64,000 nt of DNA from Alkalihalobacillus trypoxylicola. GTDB taxonomy: Bacteria > Bacillota > Bacilli > Bacillales > Bacillaceae_D. The stretch spans positions 1-64,000 of the forward strand of contig NZ_LTAO01000002.1 of the NCBI RefSeq assembly GCF_001590785.1, written 5' to 3'. Every line of letters starts with the position of its first letter. The stretch's first letter is position 1. Positions 52,828 to 62,507 of this stretch are shown piece after piece. The notes under the pieces were generated by a model. It was not told the DNA's origin and made no database searches. It saw only the letters and a list, made by a program, of their open reading frames with translations. The position numbers and the translations under genes are program-made.

Positions 52828-52842
52828 TTAAACTAAGTTTAA
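52828..52842. promoter_or_regulatory. Proximal XylR operator-like palindrome
   Basis: TTAAACTAAGTTTAA is a perfect 15-bp palindrome four bases before the AGGAGG site of xylA, so a bound repressor would block elongation or translation start. Confidence 0.65.
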
Positions 52843-52860
52843 TAATGAGGAGGAATACAA

Positions 52861-54174
52861 ATGAGTTATTTTTCAGGAATTGAGAAAATTGGTTATGAAG
52901 GTGAAGGCTCTAAAAATCCTTTTGCATTTAAACATTATGATAAGTCACAGGTCGTTTTAGGGAAAACGATGGAGGAGCATCTTAGATTTGCAGTAGCCTA
53001 TTGGCATACTTTTACTGCAGATGGCACAGATCCATTTGGACAGGGAACAATGGTTAGACCTTGGGATAAATGGTCATATCTTGATCTTGCTAAAAAAAGA
53101 GTAGAAGCTTCTTTTGAATTTTATGAGAAATTAGATGTTCCTTTCTTTTGTTTTCATGACCGTGATATTGCTCCAGAGGGTGAAAATTTAAAAGAAACGA
53201 ATGAAAATCTCGATGTTATCGTATCGATGATTAAAGATTATATGAAAACAAGTAAAGTAAAGCTCTTATGGAATACCGCAAACATGTTCACAAATCCTCG
53301 TTTTGTACACGGTGCGGCTACTACGAGTAATGCAGAAGTATTTGCTTATGCTGCGGCGCAAGTGAAAAAAGGCTTAGAGGTAGGGAAAGAGCTTGGTTCT
53401 GATAACTATGTATTCTGGGGAGGTCGTGAAGGCTACGAATCACTTCTAAATACTGACTATAAATTAGAGCAAGACAATATTGCGCGTTTTTATCATATGG
53501 CATTAGCATATGCTGATGAAATTGGATATACAGGACAATTCTTAATAGAACCAAAGCCGAAAGAGCCATCTAAGCATCAATATGATTTTGATGCAGCAAC
53601 AACCATCTCATTTTTAAAGACATATGATTTAGATAAACGCTTTAAATTAAATTTAGAAGCAAATCATGCTACATTAGCTGGTCATACCTTTGAGCATGAA
53701 TTGCGTGTTGCGAGAAGCGCTGATATGCTAGGTTCTATCGATGCAAACCAAGGAGATTTACTTTTAGGTTGGGATACCGATGAATTCCCAACCGACCTTT
53801 ATGCAACGACACTTGCTCTCTATGAGATTGTCGAGAATGGTGGTTTAGGCAAGGGCGGAGTTAACTTTGATGCAAAAGTAAGAAGAACATCCTTCCAAAC
53901 AGATGATTTATTCTTAGCTCATATTGCTGGAATGGATGCTTTTGCTAAATCATTAAAGGTAGTTGAAAAGCTGAAAGAAGATCGTTTCTTTGAATCTATT
54001 TTGGAAGAGAGATATGAAACATTTAGTAATGGAATTGGAAAAGAGATTGTCGATGGTAAAGCTGATTTTCATGCATTAGAGAAATATGCTTTAACGCAAG
54101 CTCCTATTCAAAATAAATCTGGTCGAATTGAATTAATTAAGGCAAGATTAAATGAATACCTTTTCTCTAAATAA
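52861..54174 (+). CDS. xylA: Xylose isomerase
   Basis: A 437-residue class II xylose isomerase (D-xylose to D-xylulose). Characteristic blocks: [12 protein letters not shown] with the active-site His, [46 protein letters not shown] with the metal Glu and catalytic Lys, [18 protein letters not shown], and [21 protein letters not shown] with metal Asp residues. Length is that of the longer Bacillus-type enzyme. First gene of xylAB behind GGAGGAA, controlled by XylR and CcpA-type sites. Confidence 0.96.
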   Translation: MSYFSGIEKIGYEGEGSKNPFAFKHYDKSQVVLGKTMEEHLRFAVAYWHTFTADGTDPFGQGTMVRPWDKWSYLDLAKKRVEASFEFYEKLDVPFFCFHDRDIAPEGENLKETNENLDVIVSMIKDYMKTSKVKLLWNTANMFTNPRFVHGAATTSNAEVFAYAAAQVKKGLEVGKELGSDNYVFWGGREGYESLLNTDYKLEQDNIARFYHMALAYADEIGYTGQFLIEPKPKEPSKHQYDFDAATTISFLKTYDLDKRFKLNLEANHATLAGHTFEHELRVARSADMLGSIDANQGDLLLGWDTDEFPTDLYATTLALYEIVENGGLGKGGVNFDAKVRRTSFQTDDLFLAHIAGMDAFAKSLKVVEKLKEDRFFESILEERYETFSNGIGKEIVDGKADFHALEKYALTQAPIQNKSGRIELIKARLNEYLFSK

Positions 54175-54208
54175 AAGGGACTAGGTCACGTTAAAAAAGC
54201 GTCCTATG

Positions 54209-54252
54209 AAAGCATTAGAGCTACTTCTTATGTCATAGTGATGCTTTTTTTT
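54209..54252 (+). terminator. Terminator-like hairpin between xylA and xylB
   Basis: AAAGCAT (54209-54215) pairs with ATGCTTT (54241-54247), followed by Ts. A long stem-loop that may reduce xylB expression relative to xylA. Confidence 0.65.
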
Positions 54253-54295
54253 CGAACAAAATGAATAATCAGTGCAAAGCTAAGGAGGAAGGCTC

Positions 54296-55783
54296 ATGAA
54301 ACATGTATTAGGAATTGATTTAGGTACAAGTGCTGTAAAAGTGGTCGCTGTAAATAAAGCTGGTGAAGTTGTTCAGCAAGCTTCAAGGCCATTTGATTTA
54401 TATCAAGAAAAATCAGGATATAGTGAACAAAACCCTGAGCAATGGGTTGAACAAACGATCGCAGCTATTCATGAAATTCAAGGGGTGCTAGGAAAGGATT
54501 CTATTGAAGGATTAAGCTTTTCAGGTCAAATGCATGGTCTTGTCCTACTCGATGCCAACAACGAACCTTTAAGACATGCCATCCTCTGGAATGATACAAG
54601 GACAACGGAAGAGTGCAGACAAATTGAGCGAGCATTAGGGGATAGACTAATTGAAATCGCTAAAAATAAAGCATTAGAAGGTTTTACATTACCTAAATTG
54701 TTATGGGTGAAAAATCATGAACCACATTTATATGAGAAAGCCGTTCGTTTTGTTTTACCTAAAGATTATGTGCGATATCGTTTAACGGGCCAATTACAAT
54801 GCGAATATTCCGATGCTGCTGGAACGCTATTGTTAAATGTTCGTGACAAAAGCTGGAGTAAAGAAATTGCCGATGCTGTTGAGGTATCTTTATCTTTATG
54901 CCCTCCTTTAGTAGAGTCGGGAGATTGTGTAGGGAACATACTGCCTGAAATGGCAGAGCTAACAGGCTTAGCTACTGAAACGAAGGTATTTGCAGGGGGA
55001 GCAGATAATGCTTGTGGAGCCTTAGGGGCAGGTATTATTGAGAACGGTAAAAGTATGTGTAGTATTGGTACCTCTGGAGTTTTATTAAGCTACCATAACG
55101 AAGAGAAAAGAGATTTCAAAGGGCTACTTCATGATTTTAATCATGCAGAAAAAGATTCATGGTATTCTATGGGAGTAACGCTTGCTGCAGGTGATAGTCT
55201 TTCGTGGTTCAAAAATCAATTTGCTGAGAACTATAGCTTTGACGAATTATTGTTGGACGCGAGTCAGCTAGATGCTGGTGCAAACGGTTTGTTATTTACT
55301 CCATACATTATGGGCGAAAGAACGCCATATGCCGATGCAAATATTAGAGGGAGTTTCATTGGAATAAGTAGCACTCATGGTCGTGCTCATTTTGCCCGAG
55401 CTGTCGTTGAAGGGATTACTTATTCTTTAAAGGATTCATTAACGTTGATGATGGATAATGGGATGGAAATCAACGAAATTGTCTCAATTGGTGGAGGTGC
55501 CAAAAGTGAATGGTGGCTTCAGTTACAAGCTGATATTTTCCAAAAAAGAGTAGTAAGGTTAAAAAGCGAGCAAGGGCCTGCTCTTGGGGCTGCTATGCTT
55601 GCTGCTGTTGGCGCTGGTTGGTTTTCATCATTACAAGAATGTGCAAAAGCATTTGTGGCTATAGAGAAAGCATACGAGCCTAATGAAGAAGTAGCTGCTG
55701 TACATGAAAAGGTTTACGAGTTATATAGAATGATTTATGACTCTACTCAAAAAATAAATGATGAATTAAAAGCATTGAGATAA
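54296..55783 (+). CDS. xylB: Xylulokinase
   Basis: A 495-residue FGGY kinase that makes D-xylulose 5-phosphate. Motifs: VLGIDLGTSAVKVV, SGQMHGLVLLD, AILWNDTRTTEEC, FAGGADNACGALGAGI, TPYIMGERTPYADANIRGSFIG and SIGGGAKSEWWLQLQADIF. The MHG and NDTRT segments are xylulokinase-specific within the family. It starts behind AAGGAGGAAG, 121 nt after xylA across a hairpin. Confidence 0.95.
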   Translation: MKHVLGIDLGTSAVKVVAVNKAGEVVQQASRPFDLYQEKSGYSEQNPEQWVEQTIAAIHEIQGVLGKDSIEGLSFSGQMHGLVLLDANNEPLRHAILWNDTRTTEECRQIERALGDRLIEIAKNKALEGFTLPKLLWVKNHEPHLYEKAVRFVLPKDYVRYRLTGQLQCEYSDAAGTLLLNVRDKSWSKEIADAVEVSLSLCPPLVESGDCVGNILPEMAELTGLATETKVFAGGADNACGALGAGIIENGKSMCSIGTSGVLLSYHNEEKRDFKGLLHDFNHAEKDSWYSMGVTLAAGDSLSWFKNQFAENYSFDELLLDASQLDAGANGLLFTPYIMGERTPYADANIRGSFIGISSTHGRAHFARAVVEGITYSLKDSLTLMMDNGMEINEIVSIGGGAKSEWWLQLQADIFQKRVVRLKSEQGPALGAAMLAAVGAGWFSSLQECAKAFVAIEKAYEPNEEVAAVHEKVYELYRMIYDSTQKINDELKALR

Positions 55784-55799
55784 ACATTTAATGTATTTA

Positions 55800-55838
55800 G
55801 GCATTTGGCGCATGAGAAACAACGTCAAATGCCTTTTT
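55800..55838 (+). terminator. Terminator of xylB
   Basis: GGCATTTG (55800-55807) pairs with CAAATGCC (55826-55833), followed by five Ts. Confidence 0.85.
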
Positions 55839-55857
55839 GGTGTAAAAAACATAGTAA

Positions 55858-55888
55858 CACCTCAAAATATTTTACTCATTTTGAGGTG
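55858..55888 (-). terminator. Terminator of the Gfo/Idh/MocA-family gene
   Basis: CACCTCAAAAT pairs perfectly with ATTTTGAGGTG. On the minus strand it follows the gene ending at 55916 and precedes a T-rich tail. Confidence 0.7.
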
Positions 55889-55915
55889 AGAGTTTGGCTT
55901 TATTATAATAGTGAT

Positions 55916-56905
55916 TTATGTAGTATGATCATTTGGAAAATGCAAGCCGATTTGTTTTCTAGCCGCATCCATTACTTTTAAGGTTAAAGTAGAGGTCTGG
56001 TGGCTATTGATTAGCGATTCTACCTTTTTCTCCTTAATTAGCTTTACAAATTCTAAAAGCTCATAGCTCATAGCAGGGAGCTTTTCCTCAACATGAATAG
56101 GTTCCACATCTCCACTATTATAATGTATGGTGATCCCATTCATTTCGGAAAACTTTTCAATAGTGATACATCCTTTTTCTCCTTGAATTTCAGATGGTAA
56201 ATAAGAATTTGTAATTTTTGAGTAAATGAGAAGAGCTTCCATGTCATGGTAGGTTAAAGTAAGACTGCCATTACCATCAACTCCTGAATCAAGCATATAA
56301 GCATTACTGTTGGATTTTAAAGGCTCTCCAAATAATTGGATAATTGGATAAAGACAATATACACCTATGTCCATCAAAGCTCCATTAGCTAATTCAGGTT
56401 TAAAAGCATTCAGAACTTCGCCATTTTTGTAGGCATCATAGCGAGAAGAATACTGACAAAAATTTGCAACGACCCGACGTATTTTCCCTATTTTAGGTAA
56501 ATGGTCTTTTAATGTATGAAAGCCTGGCATAAGGGTTGTTTTCATAGCCTCCATTAAAGCTACTTGGTTACTGTGAGCAAGTGTAGACATTCTTTCCATC
56601 TCACTTCGGTTAGCAGCGATCGGCTTTTCGCATAATACATGCTTACCTTCACTTAGAAAAAGAATGGCCTGATCAGCATGAAAGGTATTAGGGCTTGCAA
56701 TATAAACAGCATCAAGCTCTGTGCTTTTTGCCATTTTTTCTAAGCTGTCAAAACGATGTACAGCTCCCCATTTATCAGCAAATTCATTGGCTCGTTCAAT
56801 GGTTCGAGAATAAACAGCTGCTAAATGAAAATCTTTTACCTCTTTTGCGCTGTCCAGTAAGCGTTCTGTAATCCAATTAGTACCGATAACTCCGAATCGT
56901 ATCAT
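55916..56905 (-). CDS. Gfo/Idh/MocA-family oxidoreductase
   Basis: A 329-residue NAD(P)-dependent dehydrogenase. Rossmann start IRFGVIGTNWITERLL, then AVYSRTIERANEFADKWGA, and the family's catalytic EKPIAANRSEME (Lys in EKP). The C-terminal substrate domain has MDIGVYCLYPIIQLFG. The start is placed at the ATG at 56905, because the ATG at 56914 directly abuts the GAGAGG site. The substrate is unknown, probably a sugar, inositol or dihydrodiol. It forms a minus-strand pair with the upstream GNAT gene (60 nt). Confidence 0.88.
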   Translation of the reverse strand: MIRFGVIGTNWITERLLDSAKEVKDFHLAAVYSRTIERANEFADKWGAVHRFDSLEKMAKSTELDAVYIASPNTFHADQAILFLSEGKHVLCEKPIAANRSEMERMSTLAHSNQVALMEAMKTTLMPGFHTLKDHLPKIGKIRRVVANFCQYSSRYDAYKNGEVLNAFKPELANGALMDIGVYCLYPIIQLFGEPLKSNSNAYMLDSGVDGNGSLTLTYHDMEALLIYSKITNSYLPSEIQGEKGCITIEKFSEMNGITIHYNSGDVEPIHVEEKLPAMSYELLEFVKLIKEKKVESLINSHQTSTLTLKVMDAARKQIGLHFPNDHTT

Positions 56906-56965
56906 GATTTTCATCCTCTCTATATATGAACTGAATCATTATAGCATGCGTTCCTATATATAAGT

Positions 56966-57763
56966 TCATTCCTTTATTAACTTTGTCATTGTCCAATTAG
57001 CGATATCTTCAAAACCTAAATTCTTATAAATCTTACCAGCATGTGGATTGTCGTAGAATAGACAAAGCGATTTGTTCTCATTTATAAGGTCATGGACGAG
57101 CTGATATAAACAGGAGCTTGCATACCCTCTCTGCTCAAAACCTTTTCTTGTGCAAACCGCGACAACCATAGCTGATTGACTATTTTCTGCTGCAGTAGAA
57201 ACTGAAGAGACAATCTGCTCATCCATTCGAATGAAGTAGGAGCGTGATACTTTTTGTTCTAAGGCCTCTTTTTTCTCCTCTACACTTAAACGTGTATCAA
57301 ATTCTTCTATAGAATTAATAAATTCGACTAGTTCAGCTGCATCTTCAGGTTGTGCTGCTTGAACGTTTGAATATAGATTGTTTGGTTTGCCATGAATCGA
57401 TTCACATTTTGCATAATACAGTCTTCTCGTTGGATCGTTTTTTAACGTAACATGTGGCAATATCAAGCTAGTTAAATATTCTAAGCCAGATAAAATGTCT
57501 ACATGCTCATGCTTAGATATCACTTCGGCAAAGCCTTTGTAATGGAAGTCTGTAGTTGGACAGTAAGGAATAAAATTACCTCGATAGTTTAAGAGAACCG
57601 CTCTTAACTGTTGCTGCTCATCAAAATCTCCCCATAGAGTTTGAAAGGCTTGCTCATATCCATAAGCTTCAATATCTCCAATAATAAATAGGTTTTCTGC
57701 TGGCTTCTCTGATACTAAATTCATGCATTCCTGATGGTCTTTTTCTGTAAGTTTTCTAATCAT
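56966..57763 (-). CDS. GNAT-family N-acetyltransferase
   Basis: A 265-residue protein. The N-terminal half is a divergent GNAT-like domain. The C-terminal half carries the acetyl-CoA loop VAVCTRKGFEQRGYASSCLYQLV (about 205-227) and LFYDNPHAGKIYKNLGFEDI. Twin GNAT layouts of this kind occur in bacilli, with small-molecule or amino-acid substrates. A strong AGGGGGGAT site precedes it. The substrate is unknown. Confidence 0.85.
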   Translation of the reverse strand: MIRKLTEKDHQECMNLVSEKPAENLFIIGDIEAYGYEQAFQTLWGDFDEQQQLRAVLLNYRGNFIPYCPTTDFHYKGFAEVISKHEHVDILSGLEYLTSLILPHVTLKNDPTRRLYYAKCESIHGKPNNLYSNVQAAQPEDAAELVEFINSIEEFDTRLSVEEKKEALEQKVSRSYFIRMDEQIVSSVSTAAENSQSAMVVAVCTRKGFEQRGYASSCLYQLVHDLINENKSLCLFYDNPHAGKIYKNLGFEDIANWTMTKLIKE

Positions 57764-57925
57764 CCATAATCCCCCCTACTATTGAGAGAATTTTGCCATA
57801 AAATAAAGATTTTGAAAAGTATTTAAATTTATAATCAAATTTTCCTAGATAAATAGTAACGATTTATAAAAAGCAGTCGATATAATAAGTAATGAATTTG
57901 AAAAAAGTAACAGATTTCAACGGAG

Positions 57926-59239
57926 GTGTTTGAACTGGGTATTTTTAAAAAGAAGGAAAAAAAAGTAAAAGCAAAAGGAAAAGAACTAGTTACGAACGAA
58001 TATCAAGTTGATATGACTTATTTACAGGAACTTCCATCCAATCATCACATTAGTTTATTACATATAAAAGAAAAGGATCTTCAAAACCTTAGAGAGTTGT
58101 ATCCGCTTGTAAAAGAACACGGACCTGAAATTACCGCAAGCTTTTATGACACGATTTCAAAGCATTCGGAATTAGCAGAAAAAATAGAACAGCATAGCTC
58201 AATTGAAAAATTATCTGTTACATTAGAGAAACATATTTTAGAAATGTTTAACGAAGATATTTCAGAAAATTATTTATTAAAAAGGAAAGCGGTTGCTTTA
58301 CAGCATGTGAGAATTGGACTTGAGTCTAAATGGTACTTAGCGGGTTTTTATCAATTACAGCATGCGGCTCATGATTTATTATTAAGCCAATCATATTCAA
58401 GGGAAGAGCTGTCTGAACGCTATGGGGCTATTAATAAGATATTCGCATTAGAAAAGCAGCTAGTGCTAGAAGCCTATGAAGAAGCGAGAGAAAAAAATAT
58501 ATTCTCTGAAAAGCAAGAAAAAAATGAATTAATTGTGAGCCTCAGTGAACAGGCAAAGATTTTAACTGAAATATCAACGATAAGTGAAGAAGCTATAAAG
58601 GGATTTGGTCAAAAATCTAAGCAGTTAAGCAGTATAGCCAAGGATGGAACAGAGCTAGCTAATAATGCTCAAGAACAATCGTTAAAAGGGACGAACCAAA
58701 TTTCCCAACAGGTAGAAAATATGAAAACGGTTATGGATAGTATAGAAGATATGGCTGAAGGCTCTAAAAAGCTTACGACTTTTGCTAGTGAAGTTCATAA
58801 TGTCATTGATATTGTAGAAAAAATTGCAGAACAAACGAATCTATTAGCCCTTAATGCCTCTATCGAAGCAGCAAGAGCAGGAGAGTTTGGTAAAGGCTTT
58901 GCTGTAGTAGCTGATGAAATTAGAAAATTATCTGAACAAACAAAGGTTACTACAAGTAAGGTAGCTGAATTGATTACTCGTACAAACGAGCAAATTGAAA
59001 CAGTTTCAGAGGGGATTCTAGAAGTGAGTACTGTTGTTGGTAGTGGCGTAGAAGGAATGCAGCAAACAGAGCACGCTTTTCAAGTGATTTCTCAATCTAT
59101 GAATTCATTAAAATTACAAAATGATAAAATGGAAACGGAATTATTATCTTTAAATCAATCTGTCTCAGAAATTACAGAAGCCTCTGTTGAAGTAGCAAGC
59201 ACAGCAAAGCAATTGGATAGAATGGTGGAAGCGAAATAA
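57926..59239 (+). CDS. hemAT: HemAT, heme-based oxygen sensor for aerotaxis
   Basis: A soluble globin-coupled chemotaxis transducer. The globin sensor domain (~40-195) carries the proximal heme His at residue 127 ([17 protein letters not shown], as in B. subtilis HemAT). A signalling coiled coil with the MCP hairpin tip follows ([44 protein letters not shown]). No membrane segment. The start is odd. The GTG at 57926 lies within CGGAGGTG, which as a ribosome binding site is 8 nt from an in-frame CTG at 57935 that would encode a usual HemAT N-terminus. The next ATG start is far downstream. Oxygen binding passes to CheA and the flagellar motor. Confidence 0.9.
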   Translation: MFELGIFKKKEKKVKAKGKELVTNEYQVDMTYLQELPSNHHISLLHIKEKDLQNLRELYPLVKEHGPEITASFYDTISKHSELAEKIEQHSSIEKLSVTLEKHILEMFNEDISENYLLKRKAVALQHVRIGLESKWYLAGFYQLQHAAHDLLLSQSYSREELSERYGAINKIFALEKQLVLEAYEEAREKNIFSEKQEKNELIVSLSEQAKILTEISTISEEAIKGFGQKSKQLSSIAKDGTELANNAQEQSLKGTNQISQQVENMKTVMDSIEDMAEGSKKLTTFASEVHNVIDIVEKIAEQTNLLALNASIEAARAGEFGKGFAVVADEIRKLSEQTKVTTSKVAELITRTNEQIETVSEGILEVSTVVGSGVEGMQQTEHAFQVISQSMNSLKLQNDKMETELLSLNQSVSEITEASVEVASTAKQLDRMVEAK

Positions 59240-59258
59240 ATCTTGAAATTAAGTGAGT

Positions 59259-59497
59259 CAATTTCATCATTCAAATTTTATATTGAAAACGGAACGAATA
59301 GGTTTTTGATTGATTTTCACTTTAGGTAGATGCTTTCCCAAGGGCTTGTCTTCAGCTAACTCTGACTAAGCAGAGCGTCGTCAGAGTGGATCTTCAGACT
59401 GCGCTGATCCTTTGGGAGTCACTACCTACCGTTACAATCAACGAGTGAATTCACGAACTTCTTCACTTATAGAGCAATTATGAAATTCATTCTAGTA
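59259..59497 (+). repeat. Family B structured repeat, copy B3
   Basis: Closing stem TAGGTAG (59333-59339) with CTACCTA (59422-59428). The inner stem ACTCTGAC (59359-59366) with GTCAGAGT (59380-59387) is perfect, where B1 and B2 carry one mismatch. The repeat's short reading frame is broken here by a stop codon. It is followed 40 bp on by repeat A5. Confidence 0.85.
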
Positions 59498-59536
59498 TAG
59501 TTATTGGAATATATGTGGAGTTGCTTTTTTTAAAAT

Positions 59537-59785
59537 AGAGTGGGACATAACTTAATTCATCTCACAGTGCGAAACTTAAAATGAATACAATGAACCCTCC
59601 TTCTTGTGTGATAAGAAGGAGGGTTCTGTTGAACGGATAAACCCTTTATGAAAGACAGCGGTTGATGAAGTGGCCATGCCGAAATCCTTTTAAAAATGTT
59701 AGTTCGGACGTGAAGTGTCTTGGGGGAGCGAACAGCTGAGCATCTATCATGTGTAGAGTGTTCATTTCATGTGTATGGTTCGTCT
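59537..59785 (+). repeat. Family A dispersed repeat, copy A5 (internally deleted)
   Basis: Left box AGAGTGGGACATAAC, perfect 13-bp hairpin 59593-59625, CTGTTGAACGGATAAACC, TATGAAAGAC, then a jump: the GCTAGCGGACACAAG segment is missing. TGGCCATGCCGAAATCC, GTTAGTTCGGACGTGAAGTGTCTTGG and a right end near 59785 follow. Repeats B3 and A5 explain most of the 578-bp gap. Confidence 0.8.
59593..59625 (+). terminator. Terminator-like hairpin in repeat A5
   Basis: AACCCTCCTTCTT pairs perfectly with AAGAAGGAGGGTT around a 7-nt loop, followed by CTGTTG, with only a weak T-run. Confidence 0.65.
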
Positions 59786-59817
59786 CTTATGATATTTCTT
59801 AAAAGCTCAATCTATCG

Positions 59818-60690
59818 TTATCCATTAATAATGTTACCACCATTAATGTGAAGTATTTGCCCGGAAACATAGGTTGAATCATCCGATGCTAAATATACAT
59901 AAGAGGGTGCTAACTCGGCTGGCTGACCTGGTCTTCCCATTGGAGTGTCGGTCCCAAATTTTTTTACATTTTCAGCTGGGAAGGAGGCAGGTATAAGTGG
60001 AGTCCATATAGGACCAGGCGCTACGCCGTTCACTCTAATTCCTTTTGAAACGATACTTTCCGAAAGTGAGCGAGTTAGTGCAACGATTGCCCCTTTTGTT
60101 GCAGAATAATCCATGAGAACGGGGTTTCCTCTATAAGCGACAATCGATGCGGTGTTAATAATCGAGCTTCCCTTTTTTAAATGAGGCATTGCTGCCTGAA
60201 TAAAATAAAAATAGGAAAATATATTTGTCTGAAATGTGCGTAATAGCTGCTGAGAAGTAATATCTTCAATATTCGTTTGATAATGCTGTTCCGCCGCGTT
60301 GTTAATTAATATGTCAAGTTGTCCAAATGTTTCTATCGTTTTTTGAACAGCTTGATGACAAAATGATTCATCACCAACATCTCCGCTAATGAGCAAGCAA
60401 TTCCCACCTTTTTCCTCTACAAGTCTCTTGGTTTCATTCGCATCCTCATGTTCATCTAAGTAAACAATACTTACTGAAGCTCCTTCTTTAGCATAGGCAA
60501 TGGCAACTGCTCGACCAATTCCACTGTCTCCTCCGGTAATAAGTGCAATTTTATTCTTTAGTTTATTACTTCCTACATAATCTGGATTGTCATAAATAGG
60601 TAGTGGATTCATTTCCGCTTCAATACCTGGTTGTCGTTGAGTTTGTCCTTCTTGTCCATTTTTTTGAATTTGACTAAAATCAATACTCAT
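59818..60690 (-). CDS. SDR-family oxidoreductase, general-stress-protein-39 type
   Basis: A 290-residue short-chain dehydrogenase. The N-terminal extension MNPLPIYDNPDYVGSNKLKNK is the mark of the YhdF/YdaD/GSP39 group. It is followed by the NAD(P) loop TGGDSGIGRA, NNAAEQH, the Ser in NTASIVAYRG and YSATKGAI with the catalytic Tyr-Lys, ending ILHINGG. Its substrate is unknown; B. subtilis relatives are stress-induced. A strong GGAGTG site before the ATG. No clear sigma-B promoter was found upstream. Confidence 0.9.
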   Translation of the reverse strand: MSIDFSQIQKNGQEGQTQRQPGIEAEMNPLPIYDNPDYVGSNKLKNKIALITGGDSGIGRAVAIAYAKEGASVSIVYLDEHEDANETKRLVEEKGGNCLLISGDVGDESFCHQAVQKTIETFGQLDILINNAAEQHYQTNIEDITSQQLLRTFQTNIFSYFYFIQAAMPHLKKGSSIINTASIVAYRGNPVLMDYSATKGAIVALTRSLSESIVSKGIRVNGVAPGPIWTPLIPASFPAENVKKFGTDTPMGRPGQPAELAPSYVYLASDDSTYVSGQILHINGGNIING

Positions 60691-60913
60691 ATATATCTAC
60701 ACTCCTTTAAAATTTGTTAATCTTTAGATCTATTACCACTGTTTTCATTCATTAAACCTCTACAACAGTGATAGCTTTTTATCAAATTGTAAAATTTATA
60801 CCATATATTAAATAAGTAAGCGTTTTCCTTATATTATGAATGATTTTTGGAAAAATATTTATACTGAAAACGGAAATAAAATTCTTTCCTAGCAAGAAAA
60901 CCATGCTTTTATA

Positions 60914-60922
60914 TGGTATAAT
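60914..60922 (+). promoter_or_regulatory. Extended -10 promoter element of gnd
   Basis: TGGTATAAT is a perfect extended -10 (TG-N-TATAAT) 64 bp before gnd. The -35 is weak, as such promoters allow. Confidence 0.6.
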
Positions 60923-60986
60923 CTTTAACGAAACAAAGGATTCAGAAAATAGTATGGGTAAAAGATAGAAAGGGAGTTAGAAGGAC

Positions 60987-62402
60987 ATGTCAAAACAAGA
61001 AATTGGTGTTATAGGTTTAGCAGTTATGGGCAAAAACCTTGCTTTAAATATTGAAAGTCGTGGTTACTCCGTATCAGTTTTCAATCGTTCATACGAAAAA
61101 ACAGAAGCATTTCTCAAAACCGAAGCAGAAGGCAAGAATTTTACTGGTGCAAAAACAATTGAAGAGTTTGTTCAATCATTAGAAACGCCTCGTAAAATTT
61201 TATTAATGGTAAAAGCAGGTACAGCTACTGATGCAACGATTGAATCTTTAAAGCCTTATCTTGAAAAAGGTGATATTCTTATCGATGGTGGGAATACATA
61301 CTTTGAGGATACAATTAGAAGAAATAAAGAGCTAGAAGAATCAGGATTACATTTTATTGGAACAGGTGTATCTGGTGGAGAAGAAGGCGCACTAAAAGGA
61401 CCTTCTATTATGCCAGGAGGCCAAGAGGAAGCTTATAAATTGGTTGAACCTATTTTAAATAGCATCTCTGCTAAAGTAGATGGAGAGCCTTGTTCGACTT
61501 ATATTGGTCCTAATGGTGCGGGTCATTATGTAAAAATGGTACATAATGGTATTGAATATGGAGATATGCAGCTCATTTCTGAGGCTTATTTCATTCTAAA
61601 AAACATCTTAGGCTTAAGTGCTAAAGAATTACATGAAGTTTTTGCAGATTGGAATAAGGGCGAATTAGATAGTTACTTAATCGAAATTACCGCTGATATC
61701 TTTACAAAAACAGATGAAGAAACGGGCAAACCGTTAGTTGATGTTATTTTAGACACTGCCGGACAAAAAGGAACAGGAAAATGGACAAGTAAAAGTGCAC
61801 TAGATTTAGGAGTTCCTCTTCCGATTATTACAGAGTCCGTGTTCGCAAGGTTCATTTCTGCAATGAAGGATGAGCGAGTAAAAGCAAGCAAAATCTTATC
61901 TGGACCTGAAGTGAAACCATTTGATGGAGATAAAAAAGCGATTATTGAAGCTGTAAGAAAAGCATTGTATATGAGTAAAATTTGTTCATATGCTCAAGGA
62001 TTTGCTCAAATGAGAGCTGCATCAGATGAAAATGATTGGAATTTACGTTACGGTGATATTGCCATGATTTTCCGTGGTGGCTGTATCATTCGTGCTCAAT
62101 TCTTACAAAAAATTAAAGATGCCTATGATCGTGATTCAGAATTAGCCAATCTACTATTAGATCCATACTTTAAGGATATTGTAGAAAATTACCAAGGAGC
62201 TTTAAGGGAAGTATTGGCTTTAGCGGTTCAATCAGGGATTCCGGTTCCTTCATTCTCAAGTGCGTTAGCTTATTATGATAGCTATCGTACAGAAACGTTA
62301 CCTGCTAATCTCCTGCAAGCACAACGAGACTACTTTGGTGCTCATACGTACCAACGTGTTGATAAAGAAGGTATTTTCCATACTGAATGGTTAAGTAAAT
62401 AA
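60987..62402 (+). CDS. gnd: 6-phosphogluconate dehydrogenase, decarboxylating, NADP type
   Basis: A 471-residue enzyme of the oxidative pentose phosphate pathway giving ribulose 5-phosphate, CO2 and NADPH. The cofactor loop [20 protein letters not shown] and the NADP-selecting NRS after strand two are present. Also [14 protein letters not shown], the catalytic Lys in [22 protein letters not shown], and the C-terminal tail IFHTEWLSK. Length is that of GndA enzymes. Monocistronic with its own promoter and terminator. It ties in with the pentose genes (xylAB) of the window. Confidence 0.95.
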   Translation: MSKQEIGVIGLAVMGKNLALNIESRGYSVSVFNRSYEKTEAFLKTEAEGKNFTGAKTIEEFVQSLETPRKILLMVKAGTATDATIESLKPYLEKGDILIDGGNTYFEDTIRRNKELEESGLHFIGTGVSGGEEGALKGPSIMPGGQEEAYKLVEPILNSISAKVDGEPCSTYIGPNGAGHYVKMVHNGIEYGDMQLISEAYFILKNILGLSAKELHEVFADWNKGELDSYLIEITADIFTKTDEETGKPLVDVILDTAGQKGTGKWTSKSALDLGVPLPIITESVFARFISAMKDERVKASKILSGPEVKPFDGDKKAIIEAVRKALYMSKICSYAQGFAQMRAASDENDWNLRYGDIAMIFRGGCIIRAQFLQKIKDAYDRDSELANLLLDPYFKDIVENYQGALREVLALAVQSGIPVPSFSSALAYYDSYRTETLPANLLQAQRDYFGAHTYQRVDKEGIFHTEWLSK

Positions 62403-62409
62403 GATAGTA

Positions 62410-62440
62410 AAAAGCCTGCGATTATACCGTCGCAGGCTTT
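62410..62440 (+). terminator. Terminator of gnd
   Basis: AAAGCCTGCGA (62411-62421) pairs with TCGCAGGCTTT (62430-62440) across an 8-nt loop. The T-run is short. Confidence 0.8.
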
Positions 62441-62478
62441 CATGTTTCCTTTAAGAAGTGCACGCCAAAATATATATG

Positions 62479-62507
62479 AAAAAACGCTTACTGTATAGTA
62501 GTAAGCG
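62479..62507 (-). terminator. Terminator overlapping the stop of the PlcR-like gene
   Basis: On the minus strand CGCTTACT pairs with AGTAAGCG, followed by six Ts. The stop codon (62490-62488) lies inside the stem. Confidence 0.75.

Noticed and set aside
60780-60830. Sigma-B promoter for the SDR stress gene
   Set aside because: TGGTAT on the minus strand resembles a -10, but no GTTTAA-like -35 lies at the right distance.
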